A program made the position numbers and the translations under genes. A stretch of DNA of 64,000 bases, taken from assembly GCF_024139115.2 (NCBI RefSeq), contig NC_085140.1, forward strand, positions 293,475,293 to 293,539,292. Reading direction: 5' to 3'. The notes beneath the pieces are model-generated. The model was not told where the DNA came from. It worked only from the letters and a program-made list of their open reading frames with translations, and searched no databases. Within the stretch, counting starts at the first letter, position 1; every line of letters begins with the position of its first letter. The stretch is from Armigeres subalbatus. Lineage: Eukaryota; Arthropoda; Insecta; Diptera; Culicidae. Shown piece after piece: positions 13,239 to 26,759 of the stretch.

Positions 13239-13683
13239 AGGCTGGTAGAGCATGGTATTAAATTTCTGTGTCGATGTTCTCTTTCTTTGACCTTGAAAAT
13301 CGAAGACTGGGGCACGCAAACTCCCAACAGCTGGTACCGAATCCGCGGCAGGTCTCCAAGGTTTAGAGTCTCTAGTCGATAGATTAATGGTGCGAAGTCG
13401 GCACCAGATCCAACTTCGGGATAAGGATTGGCTCTGAAGACTGGGATGGCTCGGGCTATACCCCTCGCCCGTGTGCGCTCGCGCCCGGCCGCTGCTGCCG
13501 TCCGTGGGTGTGTGTGTGGTACCGCGTGCCCCCCTCACCGGGCCAGGCGGTCAAAAACCGGACGTTCCTGCGTGCTGGGCGGGTTTGCCTCATCGGGTGC
13601 CGGCGTGTCAGGCCTGGGGGCCGTTCGCGCGCCACCGGCCGCACTGTTTCCGGTCCCCACTGCAGCCATCGACAAACAGTCAA

Positions 13684-13732
<49 letters not shown>

Positions 13733-13901
13733 TATCAGGATGGCTCAACAGGTGTTGACAATAATGTGATTTCTGCCCAGTGCCTGAATGTCAACGAAGA
13801 AATTCAAGCAAGCGGGTAAACGGCGGGAGTAACTATGACCTCTTAAGGTAGCCAAACGCCCTCGTCATCTAATAGTGACGCATGAATGGATTAACGAGAT
13901 T

Positions 13902-13987
<86 letters not shown>

Positions 13988-14088
13988 GACTTAGTCCGGC
14001 ATTGTAAGGCGATATAAGAGGCAGGCAGGTGGGAGCCGGGGTAAATACATTACCTCCCCGTGCACCAATGAGATAACACCACCACTCT

Positions 14089-14128
<40 letters not shown>

Positions 14129-14700
14129 TGCTGCTATTGCAACTCCTGGCATAAGGTTTCTTTGTTCAGCGTCTGGGTCATGTCGTCATTCCTGGCTATA
14201 ATGCAGAAGACCGAGCCTGCGGTCATCGCGTCCGGCCGTGGTTTGGCGGGTGGTGCGTCCGCGTGGCGTGTGTCCGAACGTGCGCCTGTACACAATGGTT
14301 GCGCTGCGGTGCGGGATCCAGCTGGGCCCAGTCGTCAGTTGCCTCTTCACCGGGGGTGCAGGGTGCTGGCCCGTCCCCGCCTGGCTAAACGGTGGCTGGC
14401 GTGTGCGCCAGCGCACCAGTAGGGTCCTGCCTGGCCCGTCCGTCCCGCGCCGGGCCATGGCCACAGCCCTGCTCAACGTTCACACAGTACGCCGATGACA
14501 TGTAAGACATCTGGGATACCCAAGTCGCGACAGTGCCAGGTGCGGAGTTTGACTGGGGCGCACCTGCAACAATAACGGAGGTGTCCAGGTCAGCTCATAG
14601 TGTGATGGGAAACCACGCTGAGCATAAGGACAAAAGTCGGCTTGATCTCGATGTTCAGTACATATTGAGACAGCGAAAGCTAGTCACGATCCTTTTGGTT

Positions 14701-14735
<35 letters not shown>

Positions 14736-14739
14736 TACA

Positions 14740-14772
<33 letters not shown>

Positions 14773-15290
14773 TGACGTGCGGCTTTTTGATCCTTCGATG
14801 TTTGCTCTTCCCATTGTCATTGTGAAGCAAATTCAGCGTAGGATTGTTCATCTCTTTCAAGGGAATGTGAGCTGGGTTTAATTGCCGGAGACAGGTTAGC
14901 TTTTTACCTCACTGGTGTGCGAATGGAAAACACGGCGCGCTATCTTAACGGGAAATGCTGTGCGTACGAGAGGAACCAGCTTCGGAACCACTGGCTCACT
15001 AGTTCGGACCGACTTTGGTATAACGCTACGTTCGCTGTTGATTATGCCTGAACGCCTCTACAGTCGTAACCAAATGAGCTGATAGTGTCCCTATAGGTGG
15101 TCGGCGATCGCGGCAGAGAACCCATAAGACCTGCTAGCGTGATCTCACGTTGGCATCTTATTGCATGCAAACACGCAGACAAAGCCCCGGCGCGCGATGT
15201 CATACAGCGCATTCTGCGATACTGAACGCTGGTGGCACTGCTCAGCATCAATATATGATTTCGATAATGACCTCCTACAAACGATAGGTT
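11080..15290 (+). rRNA. 28S rRNA, unit 2 (complete)
   Basis: Runs from the GTGTGACTACCCTCAAATTT block to just before the spacer sequence TACAAACGATAGG. It retains the ~190-nt 3' tail (15075-15275) that unit 1 lacks. R2 and R1 target regions (about 13840-13890 and 13970-14010) carry no insertion. The exact 3' end is not resolvable from sequence alone. Confidence 0.95.
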
Positions 15291-16644
15291 TACAGGCTGA
15301 GTTGCGAGTTGCAGAGAGGTGTACATTTCGATCCTCTCAGACTACCCTTGCTTGGAGGTTGTGTTGTGTTGTTGTGTGGTTGTGTAACGGGGTTGTAAAC
15401 GGTAAACGTTATCGGCACCACACTACTACCTAGGCGGTCGACTAGGAGAAGTCCCCAGGTGTGTGCGACCTCAGAGCAAGTGCACTGTGTGTGGACTTCC
15501 TTTCGCCTAACTGCGTTTTCCCGGCCCAGTCCAGTCCAGCTTCAGGACTTAGTATCAACTGTCAGCCAGCCAGTCAGTCCAGTCAGTCAGTCAGTCAGTC
15601 CAGCTGTCAGTCAGCCAACTGCAAAAGTGTATGGACCCATTCCGAATTGGCGGTAGTGTCGTCACGATAGGGCAAAGATGTCTAACGGTCTACTAGTTTG
15701 GTCGACCAGGAGAAGTCCCCCATGGTGTGTGCGCACTTGTGAGTGCGCGTGCACCGTGGTGTGTGGACTTCTCCTTTCGCCTAACTGCGTTTTCTCCCGG
15801 CCCAAACCAGTCCAGCCCAGGGACCTAGTACTAACCGTCAGCCAGCCAGTCAGTCCAGTCAGTCAGTCAGTCCAGTCAGCCAGTCCGCCAACTGCAAGTG
15901 TATGGGATCCATTCCGGAACTGGCGGTAGTGTCACGATAGGGCAAAGATGTCTAACGGTCTACTAGGTCGGCTGACTAGAGAGAAGTCCCCTGCGGTGTG
16001 TGCGCATCAGGAGTGCGCGCACCGTGGTGTGTGGATTCTCCTTTTCGCCCAACTGCGTTTTCTCCCGGCCCAGTCCAGTCCAGCCCAGGACTCTAGTAAC
16101 TGTCAGCCAGCCAGTCAGTCCAGCTGGTCAGTCCAGTCAGCCGTCAGCCAGCCGGTCAGTCAGTCAGTCATCATTCAGTCAGTCAGTCAGTCAGTCAGTC
16201 AGTCAGTCAGTCAGCCAGCCAGCCAGTCAGTCCAGTCAGTCAGTCCAGTCAGTCAGTCAGTCCAGTCAGTCAGTCAGTCAGTCAGTCAGTCAGTCAGAGG
16301 CAGTGCAGAGTGTACAGCACACAGAGTTTTGGCGTAGTCGCAGTCGCAAACCGAGCAACGCAGTGCGCCACTGGCCGGGGTGACACATCGGATGGACCCG
16401 AAAACTCTCTGGGGAGTGACACGGCTGGTCGATGAAAAGTGAATCCACCAGAGCACCAAAGCTAGGAACACTGGGACTTGATCCGGCCGTATATCACACG
16501 TCCGACCGCGGCACCGTTCCGAATGGGGCACGCTGTCTGTCTGGGCACGCTGGCCGGGTAGGCATCATATTGGCACACACTTAGAGCACGGACGGCCGGG
16601 ACGACCATTCACCGTGGCACAGTGGTGTGGCGTGGCCAGTGGCC

Positions 16645-16678
<34 letters not shown>

Positions 16679-17059
16679 GAGCGGGCACACGAATGTCATA
16701 CGGCTACCACGGCTATGCGGGAAGGCTAGCGACCGTAGCAGGTGGCTATGACCCTGAACGAAACCTTCGGCGTGCCTGAGGCACGCCAGCACGAGCGAAC
16801 GAATGGGAATCTTGGTATTCTATTGCTGTTGCTGTTGCTGCTCAGCTCGAGCGAGCATGAACGAACACGAAACGAGAGATACGGCGGCGGTCCCAAAACG
16901 CCCAAAAACACAAACGGCAAAACGGCTGCGGTGAGGTTGTGAGGCGAACTAGCTGCCTCAGCGCAGATAACAGATAAAATGACAAGGAGGTGAGCGCGCG
17001 CGAGAGAGTCTCCGTCGCGCTTGTTGTGTTACATTTAGTTAGAAGGCGTCTGTGGCGAG
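15291..17059 (+). other. Intergenic spacer and ETS between units 2 and 3
   Basis: Same structure as the first spacer: three subrepeats, CAGT tract, (GA)n at about 16644-16682, then about 750 bp that is similar in both spacers and leads into 18S. Confidence 0.9.
15437..16300 (+). repeat. IGS subrepeats (3 copies) and CAGT tract, spacer 2
   Basis: Copies start at about 15437, 15702 and 15972 (spacing 265 and 270 bp) with the same GAGAAGTCCCC opening, G/C hairpin and GGACTTCTCC arm as in spacer 1. The last copy ends in a longer CAGTCAGT run (about 16150-16298). Confidence 0.9.
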
Positions 17060-18916
17060 AATTTGCTGATCCACCAGTAATATACGCTTGTCTCAAAGGT
17101 TGCCATGCATGTCTAAGTACAAACAGATTTAATGAAACCGCATGGGCTCAGTAACAGCTTATAATTTACAAGATCATTTACCTAGTTACTTGATAATCAG
17201 AAAATCTAGAGCTAATATACGCCAAATGCAGGACACCCGCGGAACCTGTGCAATTATTAGTCAAACCAATCGTCCTCCGTGACGCTGGAGTTGAAAATTC
17301 GATAATTTTGTTGATCGTATGGTTCCGCACCGACGACGGATTCAAATATCTGCCCTTATCAACTATTGATGGTAGTATAGAGGACTACCATGAAGGTAAC
17401 GGTAACGAATCGGGTTCGATTCCGGAGAGGAGCCGAGAAATGGCTACCACATCCAAGGAAGGCAGCAGGCGCGTAATTACCCAATCCCCGGCACGGGGAG
17501 GTAGCGTGACGAGAAATAACAATATAAGACTTTATGACGTCTTATAATTGGAATGAGTTGAGTATAAATCCTTCAACAAGGATCAAGTGGAGGGCAAGTT
17601 TGGTGTCAGCAGCCGCAATTCCAGCCCACTAGCGTATATTAAAATTGTTGCGGTTAAACGTTCGAAGTTTATTTGTCCAACACGGTGCTACTTCCTAACG
17701 ATGGCAGTAGGTCACTGGATTGTTGCGACTATAATACTGGGTGTCGCCGGTTTGCCTCGCGGCGGTCATTGTGCGGGCGTAGTGTGGCGCTGATGCCTTT
17801 CATCGGGTGCAGTGCTTCCGGCAAGCCCAGCTACATACCTTTGAACAAATTAGAGTGCTCAAGCAGGCTATCCTACGGCCGAGAATAACTTTGCATGGAA
17901 TAATGGAATGACCCTCGGTCTTAATATTCATTGGTTTGTAATCCAGATCAAGAGGTAATGATTAACAGAAGTAGTTGGGGCATTAGTACACATGAGAGGA
18001 AATCGTACCGTCGTAAGACTAACTAAAGGTAAAAGCATTTGCCATGGATGCTTGCATTAATCAACAACGAAAGTTAGAGGATCGAAGGCGATGATCGCCC
18101 CAGTTCTAACCGTAAACTATGCCACTAGCACCGGGAGACGCTACATTATGGTGTTTCAGTAGCTTCCTGGAAACCAAATTAGGTTCCGGGGAAGTATGGT
18201 TGCAAAGTTGAAACTAAAGGAATTGATTTGAAGGGCACCATTAGGAGGAGCCAGGCTTAATTTGACTCAACACGGGAAAACTTACCAGGTCCGAACTTAT
18301 TGAGGTAAGACAGATTAATATTTTTCTCAAAATTAAGGGTAGTGGTGTATGGTCGTTCTTAGTTCGTGGAATGATTTGTCTGGTTAATTTGATAACGAAC
18401 GTGACTCAATCAAATTAAATAGAACGCTATCAGCAGTCAGGATGTTGATACCGCCTCCGGGCCGTTCGCGCTGGGGCGGTGTAGTGTGACTCCGATAACA
18501 CGTCAACCCATCGCGGCTGACTTCGCTTAATAGGACAATTTGTGTTCAGCAAAATGAGATTGAGCGATAACAGGTCCGTGATGCCCTTAGATGTTCTGGG
18601 CCGGTATCGCGCGCTGGCGAATGAGCAGCAACGCGTACCCTTGCCCGAAAGGGCCGGGAAATCGCTCCAAATGCTCATTTAGTCGGGATTATGGATTGAA
18701 ATGGTCCATATGAAAACCTGAATTCCCAGTAAGTGCTGGTCATTAGTTAGCGTTGATTACGTCCCTGCCTCTTTGTACACAATCTTCGCCCGTCGCTACT
18801 ACTCGATGGATTATTTAGTGAGGTCTTTGAAGGTGAACATTTGCTAGTCCCTCGGGATTACATTTGAATCGCTGAAGTTGACCGAACTTGATGATTTAGA
18901 GGAAGTAAAGTCAGGT

Positions 18917-18953
<37 letters not shown>
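17060..18953 (+). rRNA. 18S rRNA, unit 3 (complete)
   Basis: Begins near TTTGCTGATCCACCAGTAAT and ends at GCGGAAGGATCATTA. It has its own set of small indels, for example GGAATTGATTTGAAGGGC near 18217, where a universally conserved block is expected. Confidence 0.97.
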
Positions 18954-19170
18954 CGGTACCCCCCACCGCCAAACAATGATGACGAGAGTTGAGCGAGCGA
19001 GCGAGTGTAGTGTTGTTGTTGTCTGTGGCGAGTACACGGCGAGCCCCCACCACCAGTGGGCTCCGTCCGGCCACCGCAGAGAGGAACAACACAAACACAA
19101 CAACCAAAACCTGGTGCGTTACCCTGTTCTGTGCTGTGTACTAGCCTGTTGCCGTTGCTGCTGCCGCTGC

Positions 19171-19203
<33 letters not shown>

Positions 19204-19351
19204 GTCCATCTCGTCCATGTCGGTCCATGCGACATACGGAACTGATCGTCAACGGCAACGGCAGTGGCTCTCCCACACACCGTCCGTCCGTGTGTGTGTG
19301 TAAAAAGTGTATGTACTACTACTATTGCAAAAGAAACAAGAGAACAAACAA
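18954..19351 (+). other. ITS1, unit 3
   Basis: Poly-C start, CTG tract at about 19149-19204, short TG tract. Same layout as units 1 and 2. Confidence 0.9.
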
Positions 19352-19512
19352 ACCTTAGGCAGGATCACTCGGCCTGTGGATCGATGAAGACCCCAGCTAA
19401 ATGCGCGTCAGAATGAACTGCAGGACACATGAACACCGACACGTTGAACGCATATTGCACACCGTACTACAGCATGATGTACATTTTTGAGTGCCTATTT
19501 ATCCATTCAATT
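19352..19512 (+). rRNA. 5.8S rRNA, unit 3
   Basis: GATCGATGAAGACCCCAGC and GAACTGCAGGACACATGAA blocks, ending at GAGTGCCTATTTATCC. Confidence 0.92.
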
Positions 19513-19749
19513 GTGCACGCCCTGTGTACGCGTAGTGACGTTTTCCTAACCGCCACCACCCCTGGTTTGGTAGTAAACAGTAAACGTTCAAGATATTAAT
19601 GGGGACGCGGCGCCCAGTGTTCGTTGGGCCGCCGCGGTTGATGAATACATCTCCCATATCATACGACCATCACCACCATCATCATGGCCCTGTGTGTGTG
19701 TGTATGTCGTTGTTGTTGTATTCCATCATCCCAGATGGATCCTCCGGCA
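19513..19749 (+). other. ITS2, unit 3
   Basis: Same block order as the other units. Confidence 0.88.
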
Positions 19750-19763
19750 GGCCTCAAATAATG

Positions 19764-19806
<43 letters not shown>

Positions 19807-20767
19807 AGAAATAACCAGGATTCTGGAGAAGCTGCAGGAGCGAAACGGAAGAGCTTCAGACGCAGGGTGACGCACTGTTGCGCGTCCACCCGGTTCCGTA
19901 CTGAGCGTTCGTTATCTGCCGTAACCGGTCGCCGGTTCGGGTTCAATCCGAATGTGGCTTTACTCCCAGAGAGGGTGATAGGCCCGTAGAGCGGCGCACC
20001 GACGGTAGAAGGACGCCCGCGGATGTGTTGTTTGGATAGTGCAGCACAAAGTGGGAGGTAAACCTTCTAAAGCTAAATATCACCACGAGACCGATAGCGA
20101 ACAAGTATTGTGAGGGAAAGTTGAAAGCACTCTGAATAGAGTCGCGCATGTGAAACTGCCTAGGTCAAGCCTGTTGAACTGATTATCCGAGTGGAGACAT
20201 TCCCTGCGGGCTGGCCTTCCCATCCAAAGCGAGGGCCGGCGCTTGCGGCACTTGTCTCCTGCGCACGAGGACACTGGTGATCCACATGAAACAGCTGCGT
20301 TCCACCTGGGACGCGCAGGTCGCCCGACAGTTGCCCCTGGTGCTTCCCCGGTTGCTTTGCCCCACAGTAGCGACGCTCAGTTCGAAGGCCCGTGCTGCGG
20401 TGGGGGGCTTACTGCACGTGGTGTGCAGTCGGGCGCGTGATGGATTCCTTAATGAGTACGACGCGGTGCCTTTTACACCGCACCGGCGGACCGTCGATCG
20501 GCAGTGAAAGAATCGAGGTACTCTGGGGACTCCGCCCGAACACGGACCACAGAAGTCTATCTTGCGCGCGAGCCAATGGTCGTGTCTCCTTGAGTACCCA
20601 AAGGCGCAGAAAACATAACTTGCCTTTGTTCTGCGGGGATTACGGCGCGGTTTCCGCTCTCGTCCCTCCATCCCCGGGGTGTTGTACCTGCATGCGGGGC
20701 CGTTCCGGGTGGTGCGTTCATCGCACATCGTCGGCACCGTGCCACAACATACCGCGAGTGCGCAGGA

Positions 20768-20801
<34 letters not shown>

Positions 20802-20960
20802 GTTGAAGTCAGGGGGAACCCTGATGGAGGACTGAAGCAGTTCTGACGTGAAATCGGATTGTCAGGAATTGCATAAGGAAAGACCAATCGAACCATCTAG
20901 TAGCTGGCCCCTCTCCGAAGTTTCCCCCAGGATAGCTGGAGCACGCAACGTTTCGGAGCC

Positions 20961-21042
<82 letters not shown>

Positions 21043-21489
21043 TACCATGGCATTCTTGCATGATGCCGTTGTAACGTTGTGACGCCGGCCGGACCCCCTG
21101 CCTCCAAGGTCCGGGCTTACGGCGTAGAAGATATCTAGTGCTTAGTGGGCCAAGTTTTGCAAGAACTGGTGCTGTGGATGAACCAAACGTAATGTTACGG
21201 CGCCTAAATAAACGACGCATCATAGATACCATGAAAGGTGTTGATTGCTGGCAGACAGCAGACGGTGGACACAGCTGTCATCCGCCAAGGAGTGTACAAC
21301 CACCTGCCGAAGCAATTAGCCGCCCTTAAAATGGATGGCGCTTTAAGTCGTTTGTCGACATTACCGCTGGCGTACAAGTGGGGCCCTGGCGCTTCGGTGG
21401 CATCGGTACCTTTGAGACGCCAGCGAGTAGGGAGGGTCTGGTGGTGCGTTGAAGTGCTCTGGCGTAAGCCGATACGGAGCCGCCACTAT

Positions 21490-21586
<97 letters not shown>

Positions 21587-21997
21587 TCCTAAGCCTCTAT
21601 GGAAACCTGATATATTAAGCATTTAACCAAATACAACCTCACAAGCCGCTGCTGCTGCTGTTGTTGATGCAACCTACCGAAGATATATATTGAACGAGCG
21701 AAAGGGAATCCGGTTACAATTCCGGAGCCTGTTATACGTTTGCATTGGCGTCCCATACCGGCAACGGTAGCGCCTTTGTAATCATGGCAACATGAACTTT
21801 TCGAGAAGCCAACAGACATCGGAAGAGTTCCCCTCTTTTCTGTTTTACAGTCACACTAGCCATGGAAGTCTTCTTACGAGAGATAATATGGTTGGACAGG
21901 CTGGTAGAGCATGGTATTAAATTGCTGTGTCGATGTTCTCTTGGACCTTGAAACGAAGATCAGCACGCAACCCCAACAGCTTGTACCGAATCCGCAG
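19750..21997 (+). rRNA. 28S rRNA, unit 3, 3'-truncated
   Basis: Matches units 1 and 2 from the 5' end to ACAGCTTGTACCGAATCCGCAGC, then changes abruptly to AT-rich non-rDNA at about 21997. Only about the first half of 28S is present. The break corresponds to roughly 4850 in unit 1, upstream of the R2/R1 sites, so it is not a normal R-element junction. Either the rDNA array edge or an assembly join. Confidence 0.93.
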
Positions 21998-22110
21998 CAT
22001 CAAAATTTTCAAAAATACAATCGTTTCACCTGAGTGTAGTAACTCGTTCTGTCATTACGACATTAACGTTCTTTGAAGAAAAGTCAAGAAAAGAAAAAGC
22101 AAAATGCGCG

Positions 22111-22381
22111 AGTTCGCGATTCCGGACGGGATTACTTTTAAAAAGAACCGCACCTGTTACTACACCAATTAAGAAACTTTATTTTGCTATCTGAATGCAC
22201 ACTTCACTTTCTGCATGCTCAGCCTTGTGCTGCCGGGTGCCAAGTCCAATCGGTTGCCCTTGTTGCCAATCGATCGAACTGCTGATGGTGCATCGCCTGT
22301 TCTGTTGCCGGTTGACCCATGCTGCGACGTCGGTGCGCCGGAATGGAATTTGACCAAGTCCGGCTGGCAACGCCGTTAACT
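22111..22381 (-). repeat. 3' LTR of the gypsy-type element
   Basis: Begins AGTTCGCGAT and ends CCGTTAACT on the plus strand. Matches the copy at 28668-28939 over its full length, with scattered small indels. Confidence 0.95.
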
Positions 22382-22393
22382 CGCCCTTCTTAG
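22382..22393 (-). promoter_or_regulatory. Polypurine tract next to the 3' LTR
   Basis: The minus strand reads AAGAAGGGCG immediately before the LTR, the expected plus-strand primer of an LTR element. Confidence 0.6.
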
Positions 22394-22513
22394 TGATGAA
22401 CCTCCAGGGGCATGGTATCCGTTAGTGAAAACGTTTTGAAGTTTCTGATCTTTCCTAGGTTCCGGGATTGTATGATGATCGTTAATGCTTGATGGTTTCC
22501 AATTTTATGTTAG

Positions 22514-23960
22514 TTATTCTGTGGAGAAAATGCTGAAGAGAATAACGAAACCAATTATGATAGGGAGGAGGGTTATTCTCGAACAGTGACCAATGTGGAA
22601 AGTGTAGGCTGTTGTGGTCAGACGAAGTAGATCCAAATCCTTTCGAGTTTCTGCTTGAAGTTTATGGAGATGTTCCATACTGAGATTTAGTACATCCCAT
22701 TTTGGTAATGGTTATTCCATCTAGAGAAAGGTTGATGGGTTGTCCAGTTATGTTTTTCGGTTTGCTAGTGTACGAAACATTATTGATTCGAATTGTACAG
22801 TTTTGAATGAATCAAGTATGATCCAAAGAGAATCTCTCCGATTGCGGTACAGCAGATAACAGTGTGAAATTGTTTGTAGATTGACAAGTATATGATTCAT
22901 GTCAAGAGATACAATTCGTTGTACGGGGTTTGAGGTGTAATTGCACATAGCTGGTTACCTCGTAAGAGACGTGGTATACAGGTGGAATCGGCTGCTTCGA
23001 TATCTTCAATATGGTAGATGGTTGGTTCTATTGTCTTAACGACGAACTTCTCAGTTTGATGGACCAGGAAAAACTTCTTCGTTGAATGAATTTGCTGTTG
23101 ATGATGAAAGATAGGGTGTACGTGGATTTTGCGGAAAATTCGGGGTCTAGTTTGGGCAACTTGATGAATAGTACGATCTCCTGGGTGTTCGTGGCATGAT
23201 GTTTTGTAGTTGACGACTTCTGATGATGAGTGAATTGTGACATTTTCCTTTTCTAAATCCTTCCTAAACATTTCTATCTCATTTTTGGTCAAGATTTTCT
23301 CATTTAAAATTCCTAATTTAGCTAACATGATTGTGTCAATTATGTTTTCTATTTTTCATAAGTTTTAAGATTAAAAAGAATATTAATTGAATATAATTCT
23401 GACGATTTTGATCTAAACAACTGAATGGCTTCTTTGGTTTTAAATACAGATTCCTTTAATTGTAAAGTCATTTCCGATTAATTTTAACTTGTTTGTTATT
23501 GTTATAAATGAGGTCATTGATACTTGAATTAATTAATTTCAAATCATTCGCGTCGGGTGTTCCGGCTATGAATTTCCAAACGGTACTCTGGCATCCCATC
23601 TTTTCTGTCTTTTAGAGGGTAGAATGTTTCCTAAAGCAGTATTAATTTTCAAATTTCTGTAATATAATTCGAGAACTGATTGCTTTCAATTTCGTCGAAT
23701 CTATTCCTGAGGTCTACAATATGAGTTTTTAACATTTCGATACCGAAATGATGGACATAGTGATATGATTGGTACTGGATCCTACTGATGCCATGATCAA
23801 AGATGAAAATTGGTTGGTCGAGTTTTTGCAAGTGTAGTGTCCATGCTTGAGTCAGCAGTGTCGAAAGTCTGGAAAGATGAAAGGTAGTTGGTCCAGTCAG
23901 TGGTCATATTTTCTGATTTTTATGTCATTCTTATGAACTCTCTGCCGTCGGCTGTTTTAA
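22514..23960 (-). pseudogene. Env-like region, degenerate
   Basis: Lies after integrase and before the 3' LTR, where errantiviruses carry the membrane fusion (F-type) envelope gene. Open pieces at 22897-23328 and 23649-23831 are charged and coiled-coil-like with no strong motif. Near 22514-22560 the minus strand encodes a hydrophobic stretch (IIGFVILFSIFS) followed by stop, consistent with a C-terminal membrane anchor. No intact signal peptide or cleavage site was recognised. Assignment rests mostly on position; frames are broken. Confidence 0.55.
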
Positions 23961-24099
23961 TTGTGCTTTTGTTGACCTTCGCTATTTGTATCTTTTGTAT
24001 CGTGGTGTCGTCTTTACTCACGTCTAGCTTTTCGATGGCAATTCCTGTCTCAATTGTGGTGTGTTTGGTTTTTGTTGTGTCGTTTCAAATCTTTAGTCT

Positions 24100-24950
24100 G
24101 GGTTGTCGATAGGTTTTTGTGTACCGTTTCTATTATATGGAGCTTTGGGAGCTGGGGATTACTATTTCAATGGGGTATGTTTTGTGGATGAGTGGATAGT
24201 GTTGTATTTTATGACAGAGATCTCATTTTGTTCTGGGCTTTTTCCGGGGTTTTCCGCCTTTGTAATTCGATAAATTTAAAACGGTGGAATGGAAACGTTC
24301 TACGATTCATTCATTTCGCTACGACCCGTAGCTACAATATAGGGTGTAATTTTGTTAGTGTTGTAAAAATTCGCTAATTCTCCGGTCATAAATGCTTTCT
24401 CTTGGTCCATTACCAATGTTTCCGGGAATTTGAATTTCGATAACACTTCTTTAACTGCCGGGATAAGGTCTATAGCAGCTCTAGATTCGATTTGAGAACT
24501 TGGGCATATTTTGAGAATTTATCGACATAAGTTAAGTATTGAGATTGTCCTGAAAAGAATGTCAATGTGAGCGATTTGAAAAGGTTGAGTAGGTATGGGA
24601 GTTTTTGGATAGGAAAATGTATTGATTTCTGTCATATTTGTTCTCATGAGATTTGACAGTTCGTAAAAAATCGTGCAGTTTTGAGAAAGTTTGAAAATAA
24701 AACTCTTAAAATCTGCAATTTATTTCTTCTTCAACTGTGGCGCGGTGGTGCTCTTTACGTATGACTTCCATTGCTCATCTTCCCGTTGAATGTCCAGTTG
24801 AATTGCGAAACGGATTTTTAAAGATTTTTGATTTCCGAAGTGTTTTTATACACTTCAATGTTCCCATAATATGTCTGGTCGTTAAAATTCCGTTGCTTGC
24901 TTGGATCAAGGTGGCTTTTTAAAACCTGTAAAGAGAGGGTTCGTTAATTT
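24100..24950 (-). pseudogene. Pol integrase region, frameshifted
   Basis: Minus-strand translation near 24300-24420 gives a VMDQEKAF block and, after a one-base slip, a RFHST block following Asn-Glu. These match the second Asp and the Glu of the retroviral-type DDE integrase core with family spacing. The rest is broken into short pieces. Confidence 0.8.
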
Positions 24951-25144
24951 CAGGTATGAACTACTTATTCTTGTAAATTTCTCAAAGCTTTTCCGTAGTG
25001 ATCTGACTAGGTCCTTGTTTCAGAATTAATTGATGTCGAAAGACATTATAGGGATTCAGTCGATTTGATGTAGAAATGATCGCCGTTCTCGGCTGAATGT
25101 TGTGTAGCGGTCATTGAAGACTATCCGGCTGAGAGCATCCGCAA

Positions 25145-25426
25145 CTACGTTGCTTTTGCCAGGTTTATATTCATAGAATAGTCATGTTCTTCGAGATATG
25201 CTTTCCAACGTTTCAGTTTCGCATTGGTATTTTTGGCGGAGAGAGAAATGTTAGGTTGGTGATCAGTGAGAATTTTGAATTTACATCCATATAAATACTT
25301 AAATGTTTGCAAGGCCAATAAATAGCTAACATTTCTTTCTCTGGCACAGAGAAGCCTTCCTCTGACTTCGAGAGAGTTCTTGAAGCAAAATGAATGGTTT
25401 ATCTTTACCCATTTCGCCTGCGACAA
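25145..25426 (-). pseudogene. Pol RNase H region
   Basis: A minus-strand open piece carries ILTDHQPN followed by NTNAKLKRWKAYLEEHDY. This is the standard end of the RNase H domain in gypsy elements (the TDHQ motif, then the KLRRW-type helix). It follows the RT segment and precedes the integrase. Confidence 0.88.
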
Positions 25427-25429
25427 GAC

Positions 25430-26330
25430 AGCTCCGATGGCATAGTCCGATGCGTCTGTCGTCGGAGTATGAATGCTTTGCTATAATCAGGGTAGATCAA
25501 AATGTCCGATGAAGATAAAATACTTTTCATCTTCCGAAAGCAAGATTTTCCGATTCGTTTAAATTCACCTTTTATTCGACGCATCCTCCCTCTCAGAAGG
25601 CTTGTAAGGGGTTTCAATTTTTGCAAAATCTTTACGAACGCCTGTAAGCCCATCATTCCCAGGAATGATCTAAGCTCTTGATAGTTGAGGGTTCCGGAAG
25701 TTTTCAATCGCCTAATTTTTTTATGTTCGGTTTAATACCGCCGGAGGTAATCACATAGCCAAGGAATTCGATTTCATTGAAGGAATTCTGACTTGTTCAA
25801 TTGAATTTTCAAATTGGCATCGTTTAACGCCTTCAAAATTGTTTCGAGATTTTTAAGGTCTCCGAGTGTCTTTCCGAAAATAATTACGTCATCAATGTAG
25901 ACGTAACATATTTTCCCAAATGTTCTCTCAATACGTCATCGATCGCTCGTTGGAATATTGCGGGGCATTTTTAAGACCAAACGGCATTCGAGTGAACTCG
26001 TATTTGCGTTGTGATCGAGAATGCAGTTTCTCGACGTCGCTCTCTTCATTCTTTTATCTGGTGAAAACCAGAAGCTAAATCAGAGTGATAAAATACTGTT
26101 GACCTTTCAATTGGTCAATGACATAATTTATTTCAGGCATTGGATACCTGTCCGAAAGTTTTTTCGTTAGTTGCGGTAGTCCATACCATTCGAAACTTTT
26201 TCTCCGGAAGCGCGGATTTTTGGGAACGATCACACTGGAGACGTCCATGCGGATCGTGATGGTCTTATGATGCCATCTTGCAGAAGTTTATCAACCTGTT
26301 TATTCACCTCTGCGCATATGCGGCAGGATA
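25430..26330 (-). pseudogene. Pol reverse transcriptase region
   Basis: The minus strand at about 25865-25915 translates to CYVYIDDVIIFGKTLG, which contains the YIDD catalytic box of gypsy RTs. Downstream is the thumb segment at 25405-25707 (QELRSFLGMMG-like, then RGRMRRIKGEF). Several frameshifts split the domain. Confidence 0.9.
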
Positions 26331-26759
26331 GGGTATACTTTTGGTGAATGGGTATTTCGTCTATAGTATTAATCGTGCATTCAACGACTGTACTACGTCA
26401 ATTTCGCATCAGGTTTATGGAATACTTCTCAACCGGTTCAACACTCTTAACAGCTGTGTTTCTCGTCTGGAAAGATGAGACGTTCGGATGCATGCTCAGT
26501 TTGGCTTGTTTGACGGGCCGTTTGAGCTTGTGGGGCACGGTATGGTGAATAATGTTATTTGATGCCTTCGTTACTGTTTGTTGGGGAATGTAAGAAGTGA
26601 GACGTTCAGAAAATCATTTCCTTTTTAATTGCAACGTATTGCTACCAGATCAATTCTTGCATTAAGGGCATTTAATATGCCAGTTCCAATAATCCCATGA
26701 AAGAATGGGTGGAAATCATGGAGGAGAAATTGGGCACAGTGATTCATTTTAGGGTGGAA

